Part shown: positions 46,887-53,892 of the stretch, one piece after another
Layout: each line of letters starts with the position of its first letter
Numbering within the stretch: the first letter of the stretch is position 1
Assembly: GCA_965243285.1 (NCBI GenBank)
Contig: OZ251537.1
Span: forward strand, 1,426,001-1,490,000
Reading direction: 5' to 3'
Source: JAHRAW01 sp965243285
Lineage (GTDB): Bacteria; Pseudomonadota; Gammaproteobacteria; Arenicellales; Poriferihabitantaceae
Length of the DNA stretch: 64,000 nucleotides
Notes under the pieces: generated by a model
Told to the model about the DNA's origin: nothing
Database searches by the model: none
The model's input: only the letters and a program-made list of their open reading frames with translations
Position numbers and translations under genes: made by a program

Positions 46887-47026
46887 ATTAATCCATGCCT
46901 ATTAATTCATGCCCATTAATCCATGCCTATTAATTCATGCCTAATAATTCAGGCCTAATAATCCATGCCTATTAATCCATGCCTAATAATTCAGGCCTAT
47001 CAATCCATACCTATTAATCCATGCCC
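46887..47026. repeat. 14-bp tandem array containing the dehydrogenase start codon
   Basis: Ten end-to-end 14-bp units of consensus ATTAATCCATGCCT (variants AATAATTCAGGCCT, ATTAATTCATGCCC) run from 46887 to 47026. Each CCATGCC contains an ATG; the last one, at 47021, is the first possible start of the downstream gene, and the next in-frame ATG (47027) follows the array directly. There is no Shine-Dalgarno. Units are too short and lack spacers, so this is not a CRISPR. Confidence 0.92.
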
Positions 47027-49549
47027 ATGACCGCATCCACCACCCCATCGTCGGCTGCCAAAATCCCGCAACGCGCTAGCGCGGTGGTTATCGGTGGTGG
47101 CGTTATTGGCGCTAGCGTTGCCTATCATTTGGCGAAGATGGGGTGGAGTGATGTGGTGTTGTTGGAGCGGCGGCAATTTGCGTGCGGCACGACCTGGCAT
47201 GCCGCCGGGTTGGTCGGCACCATGCGCGCCAATGAAAGCCAAGCGCGGTTGTGCGAATACTCGATGTCGGTGTTAGCCGAGTTGACCGCCGAGACCGGGC
47301 AGGCGACCGGCTTTCGGCAAGTGGGCTCGCTGTCCATCGCCCACAGCGCGGCGCGGTTCGAGGAACTCAAGCGCGTGGCGGCGATGAACAACGCCTTCGG
47401 CGTGACGCGGGTGGACATCATCAGCCCGGCGGAAATTTTGGCGCGCTACCCGTTGTTGGAGACCGGCGATTTACTCGGCGGCAGTTGGGTGGCGCAAGAC
47501 GGCTACGCCAGCCCGGTGGATGTGGCCACCGCGTTCATCAAGGGCGCGCGCCGGCACCGGGCGTTGTGCCTCGAGGGCGTGGAGGTGACCGCCATCCGCC
47601 AGGCCGGCCGGCGGGTGACGGGGGTGGGCGTACGCCTGACCGATGACGGCGATGGCGGCGAGGAAACCGAGATTCAAACCGATTATGTGGTCAATTGCGG
47701 CGGCTTATGGGCGCGGGAAATCGGCAAAATGGCTGGTGTTAATGTGCCGCTGCACGCCTGCGAACACTATTACGCGGTGACCGAAAAACTCGCCGATGTG
47801 CCGGCCGATTTGCCGGTGATGCGCGACCACGACAAATACGCCTACTACAAACCCGATGCCGGCGGTTTGCTGGTGGGCATTTTTGAGCCGAACGCGATTC
47901 CCTGGGGGCAGCCGGTGCATGGGCGCAGCGGCATCCCGCGGGATTTTTGTTTTGATGAACTCGAAGGGCATATGGAGCAGTTGATGCCGCCGTTGGAAGA
48001 CGCCATGCGCCGCGTGCCGGCATTAGCGACCGCCGGCTGGCGCAAATTTTTCTGCGGCCCGGAAAGTTTCACCCCAGACGACCAATTCCACATCGGCGAG
48101 GCCCCGGAGTTGGGCAATTTCTACATCGCCGCCGGCCTCAATTCGGTGGGCATCCAAACCTCCGGCGGGCTCGGTCGGGCGTTAGCGGAGTGGATGCAGC
48201 ACGGCCACCCGCCCATGGATTTATGGGGCAACGACATCCGCCGCATGCGCCCATTTCAAGGCAGCCAGCGCTACCTGCAGAGCCGCGTCGCCGAAACCCT
48301 CGGCCTGCTCTACGACCACCATTACCCCTTTCGGCAGATGGAAAGCGCGCGCGATGTGCGCCATTCCCCCCTGCACGAGCGATTGGCGGCGCGCGGCGCC
48401 TGCTTTGGCGAAGCCGCCGGCTGGGAACGCCCGAATTGGTTTGCGCCGCCCGGCGTCGCGCCGCGGTATGAATACAGTTTTGGGCGGCAGAATTGGTTTG
48501 AGTATTCGGCCGCCGAACACCGCGCCTTCCGCGACGGAGTCGCCTTATTCGACCAAAGCAGTTTCGCCAAATATTTACTGCAAGGGCGCGATAGTTGCCG
48601 CGCGCTGCAGCGCATCTGCAGCGCCGACATCGATTCGCCCGTAAACCGCCTAACCTACACCCACTGGCTGAACCCACGCGGCGGCATCGAAGCCGACCTC
48701 ACCGTGGCGCGCCTGGGCGAGCATGAATTTATGGTAGTCAGCGCCGCGGCCTCGGTGGGCAAGGATTTGGACTGGCTGCGCCGCCATATCGCCGATGAAG
48801 ATTTCTGCACCGTCACCGATGTCACCAACTCATGGGCGGTGCTCGGCGTGATGGGCCCAGCCAGTCGCGCCCTGCTCGCCGAGGCGTTGGGTTGCGATAT
48901 GTCCACCGCCGCCTTCCCGTTCGGCGCGATTCAACCCATCGAACTCGGCTGCGCCGTCGGCCACGCCGCGCGCGTCTCTTTCGTCGGCGAACTGGGCTGG
49001 GAATTATATCTGCCGGTGGATATGGCGCGCCACGGCTTCGACCACTTGTGCCGAATCGGCGAACCCCACGGCTTAAAAATGGCCGGACTGCACGCCCTAG
49101 ACAGCGGCCGCATCGAAAAGAAATTCCTGCACTTCGGCCATGATGTCGCCGACGAAGACACGCCGTTAGAAAGCGGCTGCGGCTTCGTCTGCGCCATGCA
49201 TAAATCCATCCCTTTCATCGGCCGCGACGCCATCGCCCAACAACAACAAAGCGGCGCCTGGAAACGCAAACGCCTGGTGCAATTCCTGCTGCAAGACGCC
49301 GCCGCCATGCTGTATCACCACGAACCCATTTTGCGCGACGGCAACATAGTCGGCCACCTCACCTCCGGCAACTACGGCCACACCTTAGGCGGCGCCGTCG
49401 GCTTAGGCTATGTCCACCACCCCGACGGCGTAGACCAAAATTTTCTAAACAGCGCCGCCCTAGAAATCGACATCGGCGGCGAACGCGTGCCATCGAAGGC
49501 GAGTCTCACCGCCATGTACGACCCCAAGGCCGCACGCATGCGGGGGTAG
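47021..49549 (+). CDS. Dimethylglycine/sarcosine dehydrogenase-type flavoprotein
   Basis: This 842-residue two-domain enzyme has an N-terminal DAO flavin domain (VVIGGGVIGASVAYHLAK at about residues 22-39, then CGTTWHAAGLVG with His60 at the position of the covalent FAD histidine in mammalian dimethylglycine dehydrogenase) and a C-terminal GcvT-like folate domain (YGHTLGGAVGLGYV, CGFVCAMHK). The family removes methyl groups from dimethylglycine or sarcosine and transfers them to THF as methylene-THF. Substrate choice between the two is not resolved. It fits with dmdA and the MetF-type gene in a folate-linked C1 route. A degenerate fragment of it lies at 46061-46192. Confidence 0.9.
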   Translation: MPMTASTTPSSAAKIPQRASAVVIGGGVIGASVAYHLAKMGWSDVVLLERRQFACGTTWHAAGLVGTMRANESQARLCEYSMSVLAELTAETGQATGFRQVGSLSIAHSAARFEELKRVAAMNNAFGVTRVDIISPAEILARYPLLETGDLLGGSWVAQDGYASPVDVATAFIKGARRHRALCLEGVEVTAIRQAGRRVTGVGVRLTDDGDGGEETEIQTDYVVNCGGLWAREIGKMAGVNVPLHACEHYYAVTEKLADVPADLPVMRDHDKYAYYKPDAGGLLVGIFEPNAIPWGQPVHGRSGIPRDFCFDELEGHMEQLMPPLEDAMRRVPALATAGWRKFFCGPESFTPDDQFHIGEAPELGNFYIAAGLNSVGIQTSGGLGRALAEWMQHGHPPMDLWGNDIRRMRPFQGSQRYLQSRVAETLGLLYDHHYPFRQMESARDVRHSPLHERLAARGACFGEAAGWERPNWFAPPGVAPRYEYSFGRQNWFEYSAAEHRAFRDGVALFDQSSFAKYLLQGRDSCRALQRICSADIDSPVNRLTYTHWLNPRGGIEADLTVARLGEHEFMVVSAAASVGKDLDWLRRHIADEDFCTVTDVTNSWAVLGVMGPASRALLAEALGCDMSTAAFPFGAIQPIELGCAVGHAARVSFVGELGWELYLPVDMARHGFDHLCRIGEPHGLKMAGLHALDSGRIEKKFLHFGHDVADEDTPLESGCGFVCAMHKSIPFIGRDAIAQQQQSGAWKRKRLVQFLLQDAAAMLYHHEPILRDGNIVGHLTSGNYGHTLGGAVGLGYVHHPDGVDQNFLNSAALEIDIGGERVPSKASLTAMYDPKAARMRG

Positions 49550-49663
49550 GGGGGGGGTACATTGATGTTCGCCCCCCGCCCATCCCCCGCCTCAATAGGA
49601 GTGAGTAAAAAAACACGAGCCAAATGGATGGCATAAGCACCAAAACATTAGTACTAATCATCG

Positions 49664-49705
49664 GAAGATTTACTTAAATCTTCGAAAGATGTTCTTAAAT
49701 CTTTT
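49664..49705. repeat. Tandem self-complementary 20-bp units
   Basis: GAAGATTTACTTAAATCTTC (49664-49683) is followed by a near copy beginning GAAAGATGTTCTTAAATCTT. Each unit is itself an AAGAT/ATCTT palindrome, and the second runs into TTTT. It could act as a terminator after the dehydrogenase gene 115 bp upstream. The rest of 49550-49877 is C-rich and holds no gene. Confidence 0.6.
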
Positions 49706-49877
49706 CCCCTAACCCCCCCCAAAACACAAGCAAACAAGCCATTTCACCCAAAATTTCACCTGAATCTTCCCTAAACACCCACAAACACCCATCAATCTCC
49801 CAAAATCCCCCCAAAATGCCCCCGAATCGGCGCCGCTGATGGTGCCCATCGTCAATTAATCCACAGCGACTGCGACC

Positions 49878-49910
49878 CCCCCGCCGTTGAAAAAACCAGC
49901 GGGGGCTTTT
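49878..49910 (+). terminator. Terminator-like hairpin
   Basis: CCCCCGC (49878-49884) pairs with GCGGGGG (49899-49905) and is followed by CTTTT. A related sequence, GTTTGAAAAACAGGCGGGG with ATTTTGC, occurs at about 50878-50903, so this is a repeated module in the accessory block. Confidence 0.5.
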
Positions 49911-49948
49911 GCTTGACCTAGGTGAAAAAGCCCTGTAACATCCGCCCT

Positions 49949-50111
49949 GCACGCTTCAAACAGATTCCGACAAGTCGGGTCTCTCGTTAATAAAATACCA
50001 TTTGTAAGGGCTGCCCTCCCGGGCGGTCTTGGAAATAGCGGGAACCTCAATAATCTGTTTGAGCGTGCAAAGGCCCGGCACCTGCCGGGAATCTCTCACC
50101 TTTGCACGCTT
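49949..50111 (+). ncRNA. P4-like immunity leader candidate (seqA/seqB/seqC arrangement)
   Basis: GCACGCTTCAAACAGATT (49949-49966) is complementary to AATCTGTTTGAGCGTGC (50053-50069) except for one bulged T, and the core recurs as TTGCACGCTT at 50102-50111 in the same sense as the first. Between the last two is a hairpin CCCGGCA / TGCCGGG (50075-50090). In satellite phage P4 a short CI RNA carries seqB, which pairs with flanking seqA and seqC to terminate the leader transcript. The order here is the same. The link to P4 is inference from layout alone. Confidence 0.4.
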
Positions 50112-50124
50112 AGAGGATTTATCT

Positions 50125-50306
50125 ATGAAATACCGAAATTTTTCTTTACCCGTTATTTTCGTAGCCACCATCGCAGTGTAAGTACGCGAGTGCAATCCGC
50201 CGTATTAAAAAGATCGTATGATAATGTCGAGCGCATCTATACCTCACTGCAACAAGAGGAGCAGGACGCGCTACGCGAGATGCGTTCAGGCATAGACTGC
50301 TTTTAG
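50125..50306 (+). pseudogene. Small secreted/membrane protein, frameshifted
   Basis: An ATG with AGAGGA upstream (50112-50117) starts MKYRNFSLPVIFVATIAV, a signal-like helix, then meets TAA at 50179. Reading one base back continues VSTRVQSAVLKRSYDNVERI and ends MRSGIDCF at a stop at 50304-50306, for about 60 residues in all. It may be an indel-broken gene, or a short leader peptide. I do not recognise the family. Confidence 0.4.
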
Positions 50307-50320
50307 GCATGCAGGCATAT

Positions 50321-50346
50321 GCCTCTCTGCAATCCGGCAGAGAGGC
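50321..50346 (+). promoter_or_regulatory. Perfect 10-bp stem-loop in the leader of the 50390 gene
   Basis: GCCTCTCTGC (50321-50330) pairs exactly with GCAGAGAGGC (50337-50346) over a 6-base loop. No T run follows, so it is more likely a mRNA structure than an intrinsic terminator. Confidence 0.5.
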
Positions 50347-50389
50347 CACCACCACGCCCGCGAGGGCTAATAACATTGAGGTCTTTATT

Positions 50390-50794
50390 ATGAAAACGCT
50401 AATCGGTGTTTTAGCTGTTGTAGTTAGTTTTTCGGTGTATGGGGCTGAAAACCTGCAAGTAGGTAAAATGTTTCGCCCTTATGTTGGGGACAGCGCTATG
50501 ACTACTTGGAGACCAAGACACCAGTACCTTAAAACCTTAGGCAAGTTTGGGTCTCGTGAAAAAGAGATTGAACTGCTTAAGATACAGATGGCAGAACTTA
50601 TCGCTTTAACTACTATGAGAGATAGTAGTTATTGTGGTAAAATTGAGTGGGGTGACCTTTCAGAGCGCAGTACAATCAACAATCTGCAGTTTTATGTCTA
50701 TTGCAGTAATGGTTCTAAGAAATACCTTTCGGAGTTTCAGATACGGGATTTCATATCTGATGAACCACACCTTTTTACTATGAAAAGGTACTAA
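50390..50794 (+). CDS. Small predicted secreted protein, unknown
   Basis: The 134-residue product starts MKTLIGVLAVVVSFSVYG, a signal peptide with probable cleavage after VYGA, so it is likely periplasmic or exported. The mature part has two cysteines (SSYCGKIEWG and FYVYCSNG) that could form a disulfide. I do not recognise the family. GAGG at 50378-50381 supports the ATG at 50390 over an in-frame ATG at 50309. It is AT-rich relative to the chromosome core and lies in the accessory block with other small genes. Confidence 0.65.
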   Translation: MKTLIGVLAVVVSFSVYGAENLQVGKMFRPYVGDSAMTTWRPRHQYLKTLGKFGSREKEIELLKIQMAELIALTTMRDSSYCGKIEWGDLSERSTINNLQFYVYCSNGSKKYLSEFQIRDFISDEPHLFTMKRY

Positions 50795-50810
50795 AACAAG
50801 AGCCGGCCGA

Positions 50811-50826
50811 CAGACATATATGTCTG
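50811..50826. repeat. 16-bp perfect palindrome CAGACATATATGTCTG
   Basis: CAGACATA / TATGTCTG form an uninterrupted palindrome between two small genes, 125 bp before the 50952 start. It may be an operator or part of a transcript hairpin. Confidence 0.5.
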
Positions 50827-50951
50827 ACTGTAATTCAGCATGCGACTTTTTATGTCGTGATCGTTTCTGTTTCCGTCGTTTGAAAAACAGGCGGGGATTT
50901 TGCTATATTCACTTTCGACAGTGCGTTTTAATCCAGCCTGGAGGGGCTATT

Positions 50952-51404
50952 ATGATGACCGATATAATCAAGTTAAGCGACATATGGGATATTAAAAATC
51001 CCTATGACTATAAAATTCACCTTGCTTGCAAAAACGAAAGGAATGAAAATCCTTTAGATGTTTGGCTTGGTGATGATAATAGATGGCAAGGATGGCAAGA
51101 ACATTATCCTGGGAAGGATGAGTTCAATCGCCCATTCGTATTTTCTATGATGCAGATTGACGCCGAGGGCACAGACCGCTGGCTATTCGGAGGTATTTGG
51201 TGGAGGGACGGCCTCGACAAAAATCAAGACGGCACTGGTCATCAGTATCAAATGGAACTGACCGAGCAATTGGAAGGTTTTATTGGCCGGCTTAAATTGC
51301 AGTATAAAAATTTGGCTCAGCGAAAAGTTCGTCGGAAACTAGAACCGAGCTACAACAAGATCGTGGTGACGGAAATTTTGCCGAAGCGGTTTACTAAACA
51401 GTAA
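50952..51404 (+). CDS. N-terminal domain protein of the GIY-YIG nuclease-associated type
   Basis: The 150-residue product (IIKLSDIWDIKNPYDYKIHLAC, quoted as KLSDIWDIKNPYDYKIH; NPLDVWLGDDNRWQGWQEH; FNRPFVFSMMQ; FIGRLKLQYKN) resembles the N-terminal region that precedes a GIY-YIG nuclease domain in some bacterial proteins, as I recall the family. Here it ends at EILPKRFTKQ, with no GIY-YIG domain, and a clean terminator follows, so it may be a stand-alone domain or a truncated gene. GGAGGGG at 50940-50946 supports the ATG at 50952. Function unknown. Confidence 0.6.
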   Translation: MMTDIIKLSDIWDIKNPYDYKIHLACKNERNENPLDVWLGDDNRWQGWQEHYPGKDEFNRPFVFSMMQIDAEGTDRWLFGGIWWRDGLDKNQDGTGHQYQMELTEQLEGFIGRLKLQYKNLAQRKVRRKLEPSYNKIVVTEILPKRFTKQ

Positions 51405-51420
51405 CCTAACTCGGAAAACC

Positions 51421-51475
51421 AAGCGGTGACCATTGCCAGCAGATAGCGAAGACAAATTTGGTCACCGCTTTTTTT
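51421..51475 (+). terminator. Rho-independent terminator
   Basis: AAGCGGTGACC (51421-51431) pairs with GGTCACCGCTT (51460-51470), followed by T7 (51469-51475). It ends the 50952 gene and abuts the left end of the IS relic at 51476. Confidence 0.9.
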
Positions 51476-52518
51476 GGGATTTATATACTTATTGCCCCAA
51501 CAATAGAAAAACCGCTTGCATTACCCCAAAAACCCCACTCGCATTCCTTACAAATACATACGGACATTGCGCGCGCGGCACGCCGCTGAACTTGCATCCT
51601 ATTGTCGCTTCGCTTAGGCGCCAAAAATTCTCAATGCCATTGATGTGATTTCTGTGCGCGGCGAACAATTTTGAGTAGTTGATTCGATAGTGCTTAAAAC
51701 CCGCCACACCGAGCGCATGATAGGCTTAGCCAGCAATCGCTATAAACCACGCTATCGGGCGCGGTGTTTGAGCATGTGGTCTTTAATGATGGCAATGTGC
51801 GCGTAACGCGCCCTGGTTTCTAATTGCAGCGCAGATATATGCCGCAGTCGATAGAAATAATAGGGATTCATAGTCCTAAATCTGCAGTTCGATTGGCGTT
51901 TTTTGAGGTCAGCGGCTGACTTAGGGGGGCTGCGTTTGATTTGGCTTTTGCTTTTAACGTTTTACTCCACCTTAGCTTTTTCAGGGGGGAGTCAAATCAA
52001 GCGGCTTTATCGCCTGATTTGGTGGGGGGGCTGTTGATGTTGGTCTTTCGCTTTTGCCTTTAAATCTTCAACTCATGAGCCCAAATGAGGGACAAGGTAG
52101 AAACCAAAAGCTAAGTCAAAAGCGAAAGCGAAAAGCAAAAGCCAAGTCAAAAGCGAAAATCCAAAGTCCCCCCACCAAATCAGCCCGAGCCTATCGGCTC
52201 GGTCAGATTTGACTCCCCCCAGATGAAGCGGGGGGGGAGTAAAGCATAACAGCCAAAGCGAAAAGCCAAAGCGAAATCAAAAGCCAACATCAAAAGCCAA
52301 CATCAAAAGCCAACATCAAAAGCCAAACCCACCGTGCAAATTTAGATATATAAATCCCACATAATAGAACGCAGTATTCACATTAACGCCAACCAAATCC
52401 GCCGCACATCGCGCCGGCGCTGCGGCCACAAAATGCTCGATTCATGCTCGACTAATGGCCGCTGTTTAGGGCGGCTCAATTTGCTCTTTCTCATGCTAGT
52501 CTAGATAACATAAATCCG
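51476..52518 (-). mobile_element. IS1595/ISXO2-like insertion sequence relic (split by foldback element)
   Basis: On the minus strand a decayed DDE transposase can be traced: start ATG at 52494 (MRKSKLSRPKQRPLVEHE), then FVAAAPARCAADLVGVNVNT and AFYY up to 52367. The foldback element 51863-52358 intervenes, and the frame resumes YYFYRLRHISALQLETR. Later come DSVVYSDCW with a probable catalytic Asp, and AGFKHYRINYSKLFAAHRNH with INGIENFW, closely like ISXO2 transposases. Several frameshifts and an internal loss leave only about 540 bp of IS. Ends: GGGATTTATATACTTATTGC at 51476 and GGATTTATGTTATCTAGAC read inward from 52517. Confidence 0.8.
51863..52358. mobile_element. Complete foldback element R5 inserted in the IS relic
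   Basis: This 496-bp element has ends GGGATTCATAGTCCTAAATC (from 51863) and, read inward from 52358, GGGATTTATATATCTAAATT. Flanks AAATAATA (51855-51862) and ACATAATA (52359-52366) are an 8-bp duplication with one mismatch. The layout is mirror-symmetric: arm, hairpin A' (51964-51992), hairpin B' (51994-52022), central AACTCATGAGCCCAAATGAG, hairpin B (about 52172-52211), hairpin A (52211-52240), arm. Its first 75 bp match 9695-9770. Removing it plus one duplication restores the transposase reading frame. Confidence 0.9.
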
Positions 52519-52610
52519 AGTTATCTATGGTAGCCCCATGTTTTTTAACTAAATGCGGCGCTCGCCATTTCTCGAAAAATCTATTTCTAAACACTTCATC
52601 ATTTAAATCA

Positions 52611-53714
52611 ATGGCTCATATTTCGTCGAGTTGTCGGCTGCGGCGGTCGCCGTTTTATGCGGCGACGGTGGCGGCTGGGGTTACGCATTTCACTATTTAT
52701 AATCAGATGTTGTTGCCCACTGGTTTTGGCGATGTTGAGGGCGAGTATTGGCGGTTGTTGCAGGGGGTGAGTCAGTGGGATGTGGGTGCGCAGCGGCAGG
52801 TGGAGTTGCGCGGGCCGGATGCGGCGCGGTTAGCCCAAGCGTTGGCGCCGCGTGATCTTTCGCGCAGCACGGTCGGGCAGGGGATGTATGTGGCGCTGTG
52901 CAATCACGCCGGCAGCATCGTAAACGACCCCATTTTGTTGAAGGTGGATGCGCAGCGTTATTGGCTTTCGATTGCCGATTCCAATATTGTTTTTTGGGCG
53001 CGCGCTATCGCGGCCGAGCGGCGGTTGAATGTGACCGTGCGCGAACCTGATGTTTCGCCGCTGGCGGTGCAAGGTCCGAAGGCGACCGATGTTATCGCCT
53101 CGATGTTCGGCGATTGGGTGCGCGGCTTGAAATATTTTGGCTTCCAGCACGCTGAAATCGCCGGCATCGAGGTGCTGCTGGCGCGCTCCGGGTGGTCGAA
53201 GCAAGGCGGCTTTGAGTTATACCTGTTGGACCGTGCGCATGGCACGGCGCTATGGAATTTGGTGGCCGAAGCAGGGAGGCCGTGGAGCATCGCCGCCGGC
53301 TGCCCGAACGCCAGCGAGCGCATCGAAAGCGGCCTGCTGTCTTGGGGCGGCGACACCGATGACGCCACCAATCCGTATGAAGTGCGCATGGATAAATATG
53401 TTGACCTAAATGTGCCCGATGAAGTGGTGGGCATCGAAGCCCTGCGCCGCATCCACCGCCACGGCGCCGCCCGCCATCAGGTGGGTTTGATTTTAGACGG
53501 CGAGACGCCGGCGCCGCCGCACGCGGTGTGGTTCAGCGTGGAATCCCAGGGACGCAAAGTCGGCGACATGACTTGCGGCGTATGGTCTTATCGGCTGAAT
53601 CGCAACATCGGCTTCGGGTTATTGGCGCGCGAAGTGACGCCCGGCGATTCCGTATTGGTGCGCAAAGATGGCAAGCCGGTGGCGGCGGAAGTCGTCGCGC
53701 TGCCGTTTTTATAG
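52611..53714 (+). CDS. dmdA: Dimethylsulfoniopropionate demethylase
   Basis: This 367-residue GcvT-fold enzyme transfers a methyl group from DMSP to THF, giving methylmercaptopropionate and 5-methyl-THF. Family-typical segments are RRSPFYAATVAAGVTHFTIYN, quoted as TPF-like SPFYAATVAAGV; MLLPTGFGDVEGEYW; GVSQWDVGAQRQVELRGPDA; ARSGWSKQGGFELYL, which separates DmdA from true GcvT; and GCPNASERIESGLLSWGGD. Length matches known DmdA. The ATG at 52611 is chosen over 52527 because it fits the family start; ATTTAAAT lies just upstream (52601-52608). It stands alone, with no dmdBCD genes in the window. Confidence 0.9.
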   Translation: MAHISSSCRLRRSPFYAATVAAGVTHFTIYNQMLLPTGFGDVEGEYWRLLQGVSQWDVGAQRQVELRGPDAARLAQALAPRDLSRSTVGQGMYVALCNHAGSIVNDPILLKVDAQRYWLSIADSNIVFWARAIAAERRLNVTVREPDVSPLAVQGPKATDVIASMFGDWVRGLKYFGFQHAEIAGIEVLLARSGWSKQGGFELYLLDRAHGTALWNLVAEAGRPWSIAAGCPNASERIESGLLSWGGDTDDATNPYEVRMDKYVDLNVPDEVVGIEALRRIHRHGAARHQVGLILDGETPAPPHAVWFSVESQGRKVGDMTCGVWSYRLNRNIGFGLLAREVTPGDSVLVRKDGKPVAAEVVALPFL

Positions 53715-53759
53715 CGTTGATGGGGTGGTTATAAAAACCATCCACTTGGGCAAGATTTC

Positions 53760-53892
53760 CTCAGCCTCAAAATAAGGGGAGTTATATCAACTGCCCACCA
53801 AATCCGGCGACAATGCCCGCCAGTTTTGACTCCCCCGCATTAAATCTGGAGTAAAGCGGTAACAGCGAAAAGCCAAAGCCAAAGCAAAATCA
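53760..53892. repeat. Foldback repeat fragment R6
   Basis: This partial copy between dmdA and the gamma-glutamyltransferase stop shows GGGGAGTTATATCAACTGCCC, quoted as GGGGAGTTATATC; a degenerate hairpin B (CCACCAAATCCGGC ... GCCAGTTTTG, about 53797-53828); hairpin A remnant ACTCCCCCGC with its right arm decayed; and an AAAGCCAAAGC tail that runs into the neighbouring gene's 3' end. Confidence 0.65.

Noticed and set aside
46887..47026. CRISPR array
   Set aside because: Units are 14 bp end to end with no spacers and no cas genes nearby. The same applies to the other arrays in the window.
49856..50195. Minus-strand small frames across the P4-like leader
   Set aside because: They lie on structured RNA-like repeats; the conserved look comes from the hairpins, not from a protein.
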